The notes: generated by a model from the sequence alone, not told the origin. 64,000 bases of DNA from Legionella spiritensis (GCF_900186965.1 NZ_LT906457.1:62001-126000), one strand, 5' to 3'. Shown: positions 36,395 to 46,535, counted from the stretch's first letter. Program-made: numbers and translations.

Positions 36395-37267
36395 TTATGG
36401 TGTGATGATTTGTTGAATGACCGATTCCAGATCACTCAATGATTTGTAATGAATAATCAAGGAACCTTTACCGGATTTCCCCTGTTTCACATGAATTTTT
36501 GTACGCAGGTGATGGGCAAGCTGGTCTAGTTGCGTTTTGACTTGTTCGCTGACGTCCTTAACAGGAACTGCCGGTTTTGCATGGCCATCTTTAACACGTT
36601 TTACCAGCTTTTCCGTTTCACGTACGGACAAACCTTTGGCCACCACGAGTTTGGCAACGTACGATTGCTGTTCCTCCTCCAGCACTAGCAGAGCACGGGC
36701 ATGTCCCATATCCAAATCGCCATATTCCAAAAGACGACGCACGTCTTCTGCCAGGGACAGTAATCTTAAAAAATTACTGACCGCCGTTCGCGATTTGCAT
36801 AATAAATCAGCGACTTGCTGGTGCGTCAAATCAAATTCACGGGTCAGTCGATACATGGCACGTGCCTGATCCATGGCGTTCAAATCCTCTCGCTGCAGAT
36901 TTTCAACCAGCGCAATGGCCATGGCGGTTTCATCATCCACTTGCCGGATAACGACCGGTACTTCGCTTAAACCCGCAAGCCGTGAGGCGCGCCAGCGCCG
37001 TTCACCGGCAATGATTTCATAATGATCGGGACGGATTTCCCGGACAATTAGCGGTTGCAACAAACCTTGTTGTTTGATGGAGTCTGCCAGTTCAGCCAGA
37101 GAATCTTCTTCTATGTCGCTGCGTGGCTGATACTTTCCGGGCTGCATGACATTCAGCGGCAATTGTAACGGTTGATCACCCTTGGACTGCTCGGATGGTA
37201 AGGCGAGATCCTTATGGCCAAGCAAGACTGATAAATTGCGACCTAACCCTCCTCGCTTTACTGTCAT
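36395..37267 (-). CDS. parB: Chromosome-partitioning protein ParB
   Basis: 290 residues. The N-terminal nuclease-like fold has the CTP-binding motif ENLQREDLNAMDQA and AGERRWRAS (Arg patch). The central helix-turn-helix is LTHQQVADLLCKSRTAVSNFLRL, and the C-terminal dimerisation region is basic. ParB loads onto parS and forms a CTP-dependent clamp. It lies 13 bases after parA in the rsmG-parA-parB order typical near the chromosomal origin. No perfect parS (TGTTTCACGTGAAACA) was seen in the window. Confidence 0.96.
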   Translation of the reverse strand: MTVKRGGLGRNLSVLLGHKDLALPSEQSKGDQPLQLPLNVMQPGKYQPRSDIEEDSLAELADSIKQQGLLQPLIVREIRPDHYEIIAGERRWRASRLAGLSEVPVVIRQVDDETAMAIALVENLQREDLNAMDQARAMYRLTREFDLTHQQVADLLCKSRTAVSNFLRLLSLAEDVRRLLEYGDLDMGHARALLVLEEEQQSYVAKLVVAKGLSVRETEKLVKRVKDGHAKPAVPVKDVSEQVKTQLDQLAHHLRTKIHVKQGKSGKGSLIIHYKSLSDLESVIQQIITP

Positions 37268-37280
37268 AATGTTCCTCTGT

Positions 37281-38051
37281 TTAACCTGATACGGTTTGTT
37301 TACTAATCATTTCTGCGGCCAGCACCATGTAAGCGGCCGCCCCCGCCGAAGATTTATCATACTGCAAGGCAGGCATCCCATGGCTTGGCGCTTCGGCCAA
37401 CCGTACGTTGCGTGGAACGACCGTACGATAAATCTTATTGCTAAAATGCTCGATTAATTGTTTGGATACTTCCGAACACAAGCGATTGCGCACATCATAC
37501 ATAGTCCTTAGCACGCCTTCAATGTGCAATCTCGGGTTGACGCTTGTCTTGATCTGTTCAATTGTTGAAATTAACGCGGCCAGACCTTCCAGCGCGTAAT
37601 ATTCACATTGCATGGGGATCAGGACGGAGTCGGCGGCAACCAGCGCATTGATGGTCAGGGTATTAAGAGCCGGGGGACAGTCAATCAGGATGATGTCGTA
37701 CTCGCTCTGCACGGATTGCAGGGCTTTAAACAGGAACGTTTCCCTGTGATTTCGTTCCATCAGGCTGACTTCGGCAACGGTCAAATCACCATTGGCGGGA
37801 ATCAAATCGTAGCCACACGTTGTTTTCAGGCAGGCCTGAGCCGCCAGACAATCCCTTAAAATGACGTCATTGCTGGTATGCACCAACTCATTTTTATTGA
37901 CACCGGATCCCATGGTTGCGTTTCCCTGGGGATCCAGATCCACGAGCAACACCTGTTGTTTGTGGGCGGCTATGGACGCGGCCAGGTTAATAGCCGTTGT
38001 GGTCTTGCCCACGCCACCCTTTTGATTTGCAATGGCTATGATTTTCGCCAT
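37281..38051 (-). CDS. parA: Chromosome-partitioning ATPase ParA
   Basis: 256 residues with the deviant Walker A KGGVGKTTTAINLAAS, the DLDPQGN switch I (residues about 40), and IILIDCPPALNTLT Walker B. The P-loop ATPase drives segregation of ParB-parS complexes. Its ATG lies 2 bases after the rsmG stop, so it is in the same operon as mnmG and rsmG. Confidence 0.97.
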   Translation of the reverse strand: MAKIIAIANQKGGVGKTTTAINLAASIAAHKQQVLLVDLDPQGNATMGSGVNKNELVHTSNDVILRDCLAAQACLKTTCGYDLIPANGDLTVAEVSLMERNHRETFLFKALQSVQSEYDIILIDCPPALNTLTINALVAADSVLIPMQCEYYALEGLAALISTIEQIKTSVNPRLHIEGVLRTMYDVRNRLCSEVSKQLIEHFSNKIYRTVVPRNVRLAEAPSHGMPALQYDKSSAGAAAYMVLAAEMISKQTVSG

Positions 38052-38053
38052 GG

Positions 38054-38680
38054 TTATTCCTCGGTTTTATTTTCGATAATCACGGAACATCGTTCCTCGT
38101 CAAGACCAGGAACGTCGTAGCGATGTACCTGGTAAGGAAAATCAATCATGGATAATTCCGTTTGCGGGTAGCGTCCCTTCATTGCCAGCCATATTCCATG
38201 AGCGTCAATGACATGCTTTGTCCAGTGTATCATTTGTGCCAGATCACTAAATGCCCGGCTTATTACTGTATCAAAAGCCTGTGCCGGGTGGTAGTTTTCA
38301 ATACGGCTTTGTATCACTTCAACATTATCCAGCATCAGATGTCGCTGAACTTCTTCGAGGAATCGCGTCTTTTTGCCATTGCTGTCAAGCAGGGTAACAC
38401 GCGTTTGCGGTCGGGCAATAGCCAGAGGAATACCCGGCAGACCGGCACCCGAACCCACATCCACAATCCTGGCGCCTCGTATAAAAGGTAAAACGGCCAG
38501 ACTGTCTAACACATGGCGGCTGACCATGGCCGGGATCTCGCGCACGGCGGTCAAATTATAAACATGATTCCATTTATTCAATAATGACAAATACGTCAAC
38601 AGGGCATCGCTGTGGTCAGGAAGCCCAAGTTGGGAAAGTCCCTGTTGCAATAAACGCGTTGATTGTTGCGTGGAGGTCAT
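38054..38680 (-). CDS. rsmG: 16S rRNA m7G527 methyltransferase RsmG
   Basis: 208 residues, SAM-dependent methyltransferase with motif [20 protein letters not shown], motif [17 protein letters not shown] and a later ISRAFSDL. It methylates G527 in 16S rRNA (formerly gidB). The ATG overlaps the mnmG stop as ATGA. Length and motifs match the family. Confidence 0.96.
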   Translation of the reverse strand: MTSTQQSTRLLQQGLSQLGLPDHSDALLTYLSLLNKWNHVYNLTAVREIPAMVSRHVLDSLAVLPFIRGARIVDVGSGAGLPGIPLAIARPQTRVTLLDSNGKKTRFLEEVQRHLMLDNVEVIQSRIENYHPAQAFDTVISRAFSDLAQMIHWTKHVIDAHGIWLAMKGRYPQTELSMIDFPYQVHRYDVPGLDEERCSVIIENKTEE

Positions 38681-40551
38681 GCCGGGATCCGTCGTTTTTT
38701 CAAATGAACGAGCAATAGAGACAGCGCCGCAGGCGTCACGCCGGAGATCCGTCCGGCCTGAGCCAGGGTCGCTGGCCGGATCCGGCTGAGTTTTTGTACG
38801 ATTTCCGTAGACAGGCCGGAGACCTTGCCGTAGTCAAAATCGTCCGGCAAACGGGTGTTTTCATGTTTGCGCAAACGAGTAATTTCAAGTTCCTGGCGTT
38901 CGATGTAACCGGCGTATTTGCTTTGAATTTCAACCTGTTCGGCCGCATCGGGTGCGATATCGGGTAATTGCAGCGCGTTTATCGCCTGTAAGTGCCTGTA
39001 AGTGACTTCCGGCCGTTTTAACAACTCGGATGCACGACAATCCTGTTGCAGCGGATTTTCCAGAAAAGTTTGCAACCCGTCATGAGCGCTTGCACGCACC
39101 ATCGTACTGTGTAAAGCTCTCTGAGCTTGTTCAATGGCATCTTTTTTCGCACAAAACACCTGCCAGCGCTCCTCCGACACCAAACCCAATTCATACCCCC
39201 TGGCGGTCAAACGCAGATCGGCATTGTCTTCACGCAGCAACAGGCGGTATTCCGCCCGGGAAGTAAACATGCGGTAAGGTTCCTGGGTTCCGCAAGTTAT
39301 CAAATCGTCAATCAATACTCCGATATAGGCTTCATCACGGCGTGGACACCACAAGTCTTTTTCCTGAACGAAAAGAGCCGCGTTCATTCCGGCGATGAGT
39401 CCTTGCGCCGCGGCTTCCTCATAGCCTGTCGTTCCATTGATTTGGCCTGCGAAAAACAGATTGTCTATCGGCTTGGTCTGTAAAAACGAAGTCAAACCTC
39501 TGGGGTCGAAATAATCGTATTCAATGGCATAACCGGGCCGAGTGATGTGGGCGTTTTCAAACCCTTTGATGGTACGGACAAATTGTACCTGCACCTCAAA
39601 AGGCAGGCTGGTTGAAATACCGTTGGGATAAATTTCATCGCTGGTCAACCCTTCCGGTTCAACAAAAATCTGGTGTGAGGATTTGTCGGCGAAGCGTACG
39701 ATTTTATCTTCAATGGACGGGCAATAACGAGGCCCCACGCCTTCAATGGCTCCGGCAAACATGGGCGAGAGGTGCAGGTTGGCATGAATGATGTCATGGG
39801 TTTCCTGAGTCGTATGGGTAATATGGCAAGGCAATTGGCGCGGGTGCATGGCAGCCTTGCCCATAAAGGAAAACACCGGTACCGGCGTGTCACCGGGTTG
39901 TATTGTCATCTGCGAGTAATCCAGCGAGCGGCTGTCGATACGGGGCGGTGTTCCCGTTTTGAGGCGGCCTACGGGAAGATCAAGTTCGCGAAGTCTTCTG
40001 GCTAGAGCGATGGCCGGCGGATCACCGGCGCGTCCTCCGGCGTATTGATTCATGCCGATGTGGATTTTGCCGCCAAGAAACGTCCCGACGGTCAATACTA
40101 CGGCTTTGGCGCGCAGCGTCAAACCAATCTGGGTGACGACCCCGCAAACCCGACCGTTTTCAATCACCAGATCGTCAACCGCTTGCTGAAACAGGCTCAG
40201 ATTGGGTTGTTTTTGCAGTGTTTGCCGAATGGCCTGGCGATAGAGGACGCGATCGGCCTGCGCACGGGTAGCGCGCACGGCCGGCCCTTTGGAGGCATTA
40301 AGCGTACGAAATTGAATGCCTGCCTCATCGGCGGCCAGCGCCATGGCACCGTCTAAGGCATCTATTTCTCTGACCAGATGGCCTTTACCGATGCCGCCAA
40401 TGGCCGGGTTACAGGACATTTGGCCCAGCAAATCCATATTGTGGGTTAACAGCAGGGTTTGTGCGCCCAGTCGGGCTGCCGCCAGAGCCGCTTCCGTTCC
40501 GGCATGGCCGCCCCCGATCACGATGACGTCGTAGTGTTTGTCAAGATTCAT
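38677..40551 (-). CDS. mnmG: tRNA uridine-5-carboxymethylaminomethyl modification enzyme MnmG
   Basis: 624 residues (GidA) starting at ATG 40551 with the FAD motif [20 protein letters not shown]. The [22 protein letters not shown] and [11 protein letters not shown] segments are diagnostic, with [16 protein letters not shown] and the C-terminal helical domain that binds MnmE ([16 protein letters not shown]). With MnmE it installs the cmnm5 group on wobble U34. The upstream TTG is not used, since the conserved N-terminus begins at MNLDKHYD. Confidence 0.97.
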   Translation of the reverse strand: MNLDKHYDVIVIGGGHAGTEAALAAARLGAQTLLLTHNMDLLGQMSCNPAIGGIGKGHLVREIDALDGAMALAADEAGIQFRTLNASKGPAVRATRAQADRVLYRQAIRQTLQKQPNLSLFQQAVDDLVIENGRVCGVVTQIGLTLRAKAVVLTVGTFLGGKIHIGMNQYAGGRAGDPPAIALARRLRELDLPVGRLKTGTPPRIDSRSLDYSQMTIQPGDTPVPVFSFMGKAAMHPRQLPCHITHTTQETHDIIHANLHLSPMFAGAIEGVGPRYCPSIEDKIVRFADKSSHQIFVEPEGLTSDEIYPNGISTSLPFEVQVQFVRTIKGFENAHITRPGYAIEYDYFDPRGLTSFLQTKPIDNLFFAGQINGTTGYEEAAAQGLIAGMNAALFVQEKDLWCPRRDEAYIGVLIDDLITCGTQEPYRMFTSRAEYRLLLREDNADLRLTARGYELGLVSEERWQVFCAKKDAIEQAQRALHSTMVRASAHDGLQTFLENPLQQDCRASELLKRPEVTYRHLQAINALQLPDIAPDAAEQVEIQSKYAGYIERQELEITRLRKHENTRLPDDFDYGKVSGLSTEIVQKLSRIRPATLAQAGRISGVTPAALSLLLVHLKKRRIPA

Positions 40552-40697
40552 AATGGCCAGAAAATTGTGCAACAAATTGTGGAATTATACACTTTTTTAG
40601 CAGCGCGCCCAATTTTCTTTGCAAGTCATTTGGATAGCAGCCATTAGACCACCAATCAGCATAACACTCCAACTTATTTCCTGATGGTGTTGGGCAT

Positions 40698-40836
40698 TGC
40701 CATTAAGTTAAGGAATTGTGTCATTCCCGCGAAGGCGGGAAACCATCTTTATTGTGGCACTGTGCTCCATTTGTAAATGGATCCCCGCCTCCGTGGGGAC
40801 GACAATTGATAAACAATGGTGCTTAACTTAATGGCA
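40698..40836. repeat. 139-bp palindromic intergenic element
   Basis: TGCCATTAAGTTAAG (40698-40712) and its exact complement CTTAACTTAATGGCA (40822-40836) bound the element. Inside is TCATTCCCGCGAAGGCGGGA, a Neisseria dRS3-like unit, facing a diverged complement (CCCCGCCTCCGTGGGGACGA). It is a non-coding MITE/REP-like repeat in the 360-bp gap between mnmG and the 749-residue membrane-protein gene. Nothing else is seen in the gap. Confidence 0.7.
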
Positions 40837-40910
40837 GTGATGGCGTTGGGTTCTCCATAGGCAACCAAACCTTGTGTCTGGGTTGCCCGGAAAAATTGCT
40901 TATAAATTGC

Positions 40911-43160
40911 TCATATTTCGCTTTGTTTTAGTAAAGGCACAATTTCATCTTGCTCTTCGAGGCGCGGTATAAGGCTGTCCACGTCGGTCGGCTCCGTTTG
41001 CTCACTGTGGTCTTTGAAGAAACCAGACCTTTTTCTTCCGAGAAATCCCGCAGTAGCCCCATCCGGATTGGCCTTGAACTGCTTGAAATCCTCCTCATCC
41101 TCTTTCATCTTGTATTTTTCCGCTTCCTTCGGTGTGAAACGATTAAGAATGATGCTGGATAACACCGCCAGGGCAAAACCGGCGCCTATGACCGCAAGAC
41201 CGATACCAAGCGGCATGAACACCAGCGATGCGAAAACCACCGCGGGAATCATGGCGTCTATGAACACGGATCGTACCAGTTTGGCCGCTTGGAATCGCGC
41301 CATTTGCTTATGATAGCCGGCCTCCGCTTCCAGATCCTTGAGCATGATGAATTGTTGTTTTAATAAATTCTTGAGCTCCGGTCGTTTTGCATCGTCTTTT
41401 TCCAATTTACCAAGTTCATCCTGGGTATCTTTAAACGCTTGCAATAACTCTTTGTATTCCCGTTTTATCTCAGCCGTGGTTGCCCTGGTTTTAGCTATCT
41501 CCAGGCCGCCTGTGGCGGCGGCGTATGCGACTGTGAGCGCAAAACTTAAGGCCGCGCCGGCCACACCCAGAATCAGCAGGATGCCGGGCGCCACCATAGC
41601 CGGAGGAAAAAAGAAGGTACACATCAGGCTGAAGGCGAGAACCAGCCCCACAGCATAGCTTAAATCGAGTATCAAGCCGGCTTTCTTGTATTTCCAGTCG
41701 AATGCCGTTTTTCGTTCAATGCGTGCAATCTCTGTTACTTGTTCCTGCAAGTTATCGATTTCCCGTTGGTTTTTGCTGATTCTTAATTGAAGATCCAGGA
41801 TTGCCAGGGTATTGCCTATCGAATCTTCTTGTAAACTCTCGATACTTGATTGCAATTCATTAATGGTGAAATTTCTTTCCCTGATCTGTGCTTCCAGTTC
41901 CTCTCTCTTGGTTTTCAACTCCAGCATGCGTTTGTTATGTTTGGTGCTCTCCTCATAAAACCTCCATACGGTTAACGACACATCCATTAATAACAAGCCC
42001 ACGGTGACAATATTGCCGGCATAACCCAGCGTACCGGCACCTGTTAGCCAGAAGAAGGTAACCAGATTGGCCGTCGCCCAGATGGAATCATTGAGTAACT
42101 GGAATTTTCTCTGATTCCACTGGGTTTTAAAACGTTCCCAGGTCGGAATATCCCGCTCATGGAGATGAATATGCCCATTTTGGGATATCGCACCCAGGAG
42201 CGCGCGTTTGTGCTGTTTCAGCCATTGCTCGTTTAACTCTTCCGGGGCATCAAACTCTTCGAGTTTTACCCCTTTCAGTTCTTTTCCCTGCGGTGTGAGA
42301 ACCGAGTAAGCGATTTTTCCATCGATGACCTGAAAATACAGGTGATTTTCTTCCGGAAGCTTGTCACTGGCGATGTCTTCCGGCGACAGGATGCTGAATT
42401 TGTGCTCCGTTGCATCCATCCATGGGCCTTTGATAGTGTGCTTTAACAGCAACCCCAATTCCAGACCGAAGCGGGCGTAATACAGCAACCAGCTTATGTA
42501 TCCCATGGCCGGCCCGGGGACCGCCAACGCTTTTTGAGCTTGCTGATTATTGAAAAAATCAGTGGGCAGCAGAGCCAGTATGGAGGACAGCATGCCGCCG
42601 CCCCATACCCAGTACAATCGGCGTCCGTTGAGTTCACCCATCCATCCCTTGATAACTTTCGTTTTGCCGCCGGAAAGTTCCTGCATTTTGTCAGCCAGCC
42701 ATTGGCCTGTTCTCATGGCGAGGATCTTGAAATAATTTTCCCGACCGTGAAATTCGGCTTCATGCGCACTTTCCGGCGAGGCGACTTCACGCCCATCCAG
42801 TATGTCCAGGTAGGCTTGGCAAAGCATCATCTGCTTGCGCAGGTCGTCCAAACCGTACGGGCGGTTACTGCCTGTTTTATGCAGGTATTCGTCATACAAC
42901 AGAGCCCAGGTTTTGACTAATTTATCCCTTGTTTCTTTTTTCCTTTTCGGATCCTGACGTTGTAATGTTAATATTTGCGGGTTTAATGACGCCAAATCGG
43001 CTTGAAATTTTTTTAATGTATTTTCCCGGGTACCTTCGTATTTGGAAAGCTTGGTGATAGAGCGTGGTGATTTCTCTTCGGGAGTGAGGATTTTGCGAGC
43101 ATAGTCCGCACCTTTCAATCCGAAAAGATCCAGGGGATTCTCTGCTACTGTTTCACTCAT
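40911..43160 (-). CDS. Large membrane and coiled-coil protein, effector-like
   Basis: 749 residues, SD AAGGTGAT before the ATG at 43160. Residues 1-190 are soluble and charged. Hydrophobic helices follow near 195-230, 385-430, 515-575 and 655-690, separated by a long coiled coil (about 430-500: ELKTKREELEAQIRERNFTI...) and a second (590-650). The C-terminus (RLEEQDEIVPLLKQSEI) has the Glu cluster of Dot/Icm signals. I do not recognise a catalytic domain. This combination, membrane helices plus coiled coils, is common among Legionella effectors that act on host vesicles; that role is inference. Confidence 0.85.
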   Translation of the reverse strand: MSETVAENPLDLFGLKGADYARKILTPEEKSPRSITKLSKYEGTRENTLKKFQADLASLNPQILTLQRQDPKRKKETRDKLVKTWALLYDEYLHKTGSNRPYGLDDLRKQMMLCQAYLDILDGREVASPESAHEAEFHGRENYFKILAMRTGQWLADKMQELSGGKTKVIKGWMGELNGRRLYWVWGGGMLSSILALLPTDFFNNQQAQKALAVPGPAMGYISWLLYYARFGLELGLLLKHTIKGPWMDATEHKFSILSPEDIASDKLPEENHLYFQVIDGKIAYSVLTPQGKELKGVKLEEFDAPEELNEQWLKQHKRALLGAISQNGHIHLHERDIPTWERFKTQWNQRKFQLLNDSIWATANLVTFFWLTGAGTLGYAGNIVTVGLLLMDVSLTVWRFYEESTKHNKRMLELKTKREELEAQIRERNFTINELQSSIESLQEDSIGNTLAILDLQLRISKNQREIDNLQEQVTEIARIERKTAFDWKYKKAGLILDLSYAVGLVLAFSLMCTFFFPPAMVAPGILLILGVAGAALSFALTVAYAAATGGLEIAKTRATTAEIKREYKELLQAFKDTQDELGKLEKDDAKRPELKNLLKQQFIMLKDLEAEAGYHKQMARFQAAKLVRSVFIDAMIPAVVFASLVFMPLGIGLAVIGAGFALAVLSSIILNRFTPKEAEKYKMKEDEEDFKQFKANPDGATAGFLGRKRSGFFKDHSEQTEPTDVDSLIPRLEEQDEIVPLLKQSEI

Positions 43161-43332
43161 AATATCACCTTAAAAGTAAACCGAAGGGGTGACGTGGATT
43201 GCACATTAACCAGAGCAATCTGTTCTATTTTATAACATAGTAGATATTTACGAGACAAGTAAAATAGTAAAAAATTTACAGTTTTGATAAGTAATTTACT
43301 GAATTTGGCCTGAAAAATGCTTGTTTTGTTGC

Positions 43333-43355
43333 AAAACCCTGATCACAAGGGTTTT
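43333..43355 (-). terminator. Terminator of the manC-type gene
   Basis: AAAACCCT / AGGGTTTT with a 7-base loop directly beyond the stop at 43357; on either strand the stem is A/T-flanked, so it may act bidirectionally. Confidence 0.6.
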
Positions 43356-43356
43356 T

Positions 43357-44799
43357 TCAGGTTATGGTGGCAGGGGTCTTTCGCTGATAAATATCGTCAA
43401 AACGTTCGATATCGTCTTCACCGAGGTAGGAACCGCTTTGCACTTCGATGACAAACAGCGGTTCCGTGCCGGGATTGGACAAGCGGTGACGTGTTTGCTG
43501 GGGAATGTAGGTGGATTGATTGACGGTCAGGCGCATCGTTTGGTCGTCATTGATAATTTCGGCCTCGCCGCCGACAACCACCCAATGCTCGGCCCGGTGT
43601 TGATGTCTTTGCAAGGAGAGCTTCGCTCCCGGTTTAACCATCAATCGTTTGACCTTAAAGGAAGGGCCTTCAGCCAGAATTTCATAATAACCCCACGGAC
43701 GCGCCACTTGCCGGTGGTCGTCGATGAGTGCCTGATGCTCAACCCCCAGGGTGTCAACGAGTTCCTTAACCTGCTGGGAATAACGCTTATCGGCCACTAG
43801 AACGGCATCACCGGTTGCCACGATGATCTGATCCTCGATCCCCAGGGTAGTGACCAGGGCATTGGTGGAGGTGATCAGGCAATTGCGGCTGTTTTTGGCC
43901 ATGACGTTGCCGCTTAAGGTGTTGCCGTGTTCATCCATGGTGTTGGCTTCCGCAACCGCGGCCCAGCAACCCAAATCACTCCAGGGTACGGTGACCGGAA
44001 TGACTACGGCCTTGCTGGTGTGCTCCATAATGGCGTAATCGATGGATTCGCTGCGGCATTTGCCGAACAACGCCTCATCCACACGAATAAAATCATGATG
44101 ATGACAGGCTTTGGCCAGAGACTGGGCGCTTAGACTCGCGATATCAGGCGCGTAACGTTGTAATTCGTCCAGATAAACGCCGGCGCGGCAAACGAACATG
44201 CCGCTGTTCCAGAAATAATTGCCCTGGGCTATGAATGCGGCGGCTGTATCTGTATCGGGTTTTTCACGAAAACGTTCGACATGGTAAATGCCTTCGCCGC
44301 ACGCACCGGCTGCCTCAATATAGCCGTAACCGGCTTTGGCGCTGTGCGGTTGGATACCGAAGGTTACGATAGCATCCTGTCGGGATGCGCAATGAGCTCC
44401 TTTTTCCATGGCATTTTGCCAGGCTTTGGTATCGCCTATCCAGTGATCGGAAGGCAAGACCAGCATCAAGGCGTCGCGTCCGAATTGCGCAGCCAGATAC
44501 CCGGCCGCCAGAGCAATGGCCGGAGCGGTGTTGCGTGCACAGGGCTCCAGGAGATAAGTGATCGCGGGTGTTGTTTGCAAGGATTGCAGTTGTTCCTGAC
44601 AAAGAAAATAATGGGCGTCGTTGCTGACGATCAGCGCGTGTTTCGGGGATAATTGTTCCACCCGCTGCATGGTTTGCTGCAACAGGGAGAACTGCCCTTG
44701 CAGGCGTAAAAACTGTTTCGGATAGTTCTTGCGCGACAATGGCCAGAGTCTGGTGCCGGAACCGCCGGCCAGAACAACAGGAAAGAACGTTGCTGACAT
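43357..44799 (-). CDS. manC: Mannose-1-phosphate guanylyltransferase / mannose-6-phosphate isomerase
   Basis: About 480 residues. The nucleotidyltransferase domain starts with FFPVVLAGGSGTRLWPLSRK and contains PKQFLRL; WNSGMFV and the FSEKPD-like FREKPDTD follow. The C-terminal cupin (type II PMI) has RPWGYYEIL, VKPGAKLSLQRHQHRAEHWV and a GTEPLFVIEVQSGSYLGEDD end. It forms GDP-mannose for LPS or exopolysaccharide. The start is at MSATFF (44799) or MKMSAT (44805); both are downstream of the long upstream frame and lack a strong ribosome site. Confidence 0.93.
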   Translation of the reverse strand: MSATFFPVVLAGGSGTRLWPLSRKNYPKQFLRLQGQFSLLQQTMQRVEQLSPKHALIVSNDAHYFLCQEQLQSLQTTPAITYLLEPCARNTAPAIALAAGYLAAQFGRDALMLVLPSDHWIGDTKAWQNAMEKGAHCASRQDAIVTFGIQPHSAKAGYGYIEAAGACGEGIYHVERFREKPDTDTAAAFIAQGNYFWNSGMFVCRAGVYLDELQRYAPDIASLSAQSLAKACHHHDFIRVDEALFGKCRSESIDYAIMEHTSKAVVIPVTVPWSDLGCWAAVAEANTMDEHGNTLSGNVMAKNSRNCLITSTNALVTTLGIEDQIIVATGDAVLVADKRYSQQVKELVDTLGVEHQALIDDHRQVARPWGYYEILAEGPSFKVKRLMVKPGAKLSLQRHQHRAEHWVVVGGEAEIINDDQTMRLTVNQSTYIPQQTRHRLSNPGTEPLFVIEVQSGSYLGEDDIERFDDIYQRKTPATIT

Positions 44800-44968
44800 C
44801 TTCATCCAGGTTGACATGCAAATAGCGTGGAATTTTAGCAGTATATCCGGTGATAAGGCAATTGTTGGGTTGATTATCACCTAAAAGCCTACCAATGAGC
44901 GTTTCCTGGCTTGAGATGCTATGATTCCCATCCTTGGTTCTGTGAACAAATTTTTTCGCAAAAAGGCA

Positions 44969-45064
44969 GTAGCCCGTAAGGAGGCCTGCGGCCGTATTGC
45001 GGGTTTGATGTGCCAATTAGGATCGTTATCCCCGCATTACGGCTTTGCCTGCATGACGGGCTAC
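44969..45064 (-). repeat. GTAGCCCG palindromic repeat, copy C (inverted)
   Basis: A 96-bp element in the opposite orientation to copy A: GTAGCCCGT (44969-44977) to ACGGGCTAC (45056-45064). Similarity extends outward through CGAAAAAATTTGTTCACAGA, so the unit is at least 125 bp. It ends 29 bases before queC and thus occupies its promoter region. Confidence 0.8.
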
Positions 45065-45093
45065 AATATTTATTTTGTTTTCAGAGAGTTATG

Positions 45094-45768
45094 ATGAGTA
45101 AAAACGCGGTGGTTTTATTATCGGGTGGACTGGATTCAACCACGTGTCTCGCAGTCGCACGGGAACAGGGGTTTGCCTGTTATGCCCTGAGTTTTGCTTA
45201 CGGACAACGTCACCAGGCCGAATTACAGGCGGCAGAGCGCGTTGCCCGGGCGGCTTGCGTGGCGGAGCATCGTGTGGTCAATCTTGATATAAGCCAGTTT
45301 AAAGGCTCCGCGCTAACGGATCCTGACACGGCCGTCCCGGATTACAACGGCGATGGCCAGATCCCGTCGACCTACGTCCCGGCCCGTAATACGGTGTTTC
45401 TGGCGATTGCCCTGGGTTATGCCGAAGTGACGGGCGCCCGGGATATATTCATCGGGGTAAGCGAGGTGGATTATTCCGGTTATCCCGATTGCCGGCCGGA
45501 ATTCATCGCCGCTTTTCAGAACATGGCTAATCTGGCCACCAAAGCAGGGATAGAAGGACAAAAAACAATCATTCACGCACCTCTCCAGCATTTGAGCAAG
45601 GCCGATACCATCCGCTTAGGCACCCGCCTGGGGGTTGATTACGGCTTGACCGTCAGTTGTTATCAGGCGTCCTTGTCCGGTGCCGCCTGTGGTCGTTGTG
45701 ACAGTTGTGTTTACCGGAAAAAAGGGTTTCTGGCGGCCGGCGTTCCTGATCCGACGCCTTATATGTGA
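45094..45768 (+). CDS. queC: 7-cyano-7-deazaguanine synthase QueC
   Basis: 224 residues. The PP-loop is [19 protein letters not shown], followed by [10 protein letters not shown] and [12 protein letters not shown]. The zinc site is [17 protein letters not shown] near the C-terminus. It converts carboxy-deazaguanine to preQ0 in queuosine synthesis with ATP and ammonia. AGAGAG lies 5 bases before the ATG at 45094; an ATG three bases earlier is less well spaced. No preQ1 riboswitch was recognised upstream. The other queuosine genes are not in the window. Confidence 0.95.
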   Translation: MSKNAVVLLSGGLDSTTCLAVAREQGFACYALSFAYGQRHQAELQAAERVARAACVAEHRVVNLDISQFKGSALTDPDTAVPDYNGDGQIPSTYVPARNTVFLAIALGYAEVTGARDIFIGVSEVDYSGYPDCRPEFIAAFQNMANLATKAGIEGQKTIIHAPLQHLSKADTIRLGTRLGVDYGLTVSCYQASLSGAACGRCDSCVYRKKGFLAAGVPDPTPYM

Positions 45769-45890
45769 TTGAATTTTATACACAATCAACTTATTTACAC
45801 AAATGTTACAATATGTTGCGCATTTTTCTTTCATCAATGGCAAATTGCTGATAATATGCGCACGATTAATAACAACTGGAGTATGTCGTT

Positions 45891-46487
45891 ATGTTAAAGT
45901 GGATGCGTGAACATTGGAAATTATTAACAGCCATTGGGTTGGGTCTGATTGCGGGACTTGTTGTTGCGGGTCTTATTGCGCTGTTCCCTCCTGTGGCTGC
46001 TGCCCTGGTACCTTTAGCTGTTGCCCTGCCTTTTGTCGGCCCTGCTATTGCAACTATGGCGCCTGTTGCTGCGGCTTTTACCATCGGAGCCCTGGTCACC
46101 GCGGCTACGTGGACTGCTTCTACCGTTTGGAACATCGGTGTTCGTATTACCAACTGGCTGGATGGTTTGATTAGACCTAAAAAACCCGGGCCTGGTGGAG
46201 ATAGTGGAGCCAGGTTCGATTTACTTGACGAAGACAGCGATAATGAAGACATCTTCAGTAGCGATGTCCTCCCCAGAAGTTCTTATAGAAAGGTACACGA
46301 AAGCGGTTTGCTCCCGTCGTCTTCCAAGGATAAGGAGCCTTTGTTGGTAGATATTGATGAAGTACCTACCCATAGTTCTCCTCTCCTGTCTCAGCCTAAA
46401 GCGATCAACGGAGCAAGCAGCAGCACAGTTTTGCTGGTAGAAGATGAATCTTCAGAAGATAGCTTAAACCTAGGAAAAAGAGTGTAA
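45891..46487 (+). CDS. Small membrane protein with a long acidic tail
   Basis: 198 residues, unrecognised. Two hydrophobic segments rich in Ala/Val/Pro (about 10-38 and 40-80) are followed by a soluble, Ser/Asp/Glu-rich tail with several DLLDEDSDNED-type acidic stretches. The C-terminus (LLVEDESSEDSLNLGKRV) has acidic and Ser residues. Such small two-helix proteins with acidic tails are seen among Legionella effectors. A clear terminator follows at 46511. Confidence 0.75.
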   Translation: MLKWMREHWKLLTAIGLGLIAGLVVAGLIALFPPVAAALVPLAVALPFVGPAIATMAPVAAAFTIGALVTAATWTASTVWNIGVRITNWLDGLIRPKKPGPGGDSGARFDLLDEDSDNEDIFSSDVLPRSSYRKVHESGLLPSSSKDKEPLLVDIDEVPTHSSPLLSQPKAINGASSSTVLLVEDESSEDSLNLGKRV

Positions 46488-46510
46488 TCATTCTCTGCTT
46501 CCTGATTGCA

Positions 46511-46535
46511 AACGCGGCTTATGCCGCGTTTTTTT
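46511..46535 (+). terminator. Rho-independent terminator
   Basis: AACGCGGC / GCCGCGTT with a TTAT loop is followed by a run of five T residues. Confidence 0.9.

Noticed and set aside
36395-40551. A parS site near parAB
   Set aside because: No TGTTTCACGTGAAACA or close variant was found; CTGTTTCACATGAA in parB (36481-36494) matches only partly and lies in coding sequence.
45065-45093. A preQ1 riboswitch ahead of queC
   Set aside because: The upstream region is the palindromic repeat copy C and shows no preQ1 aptamer pattern.
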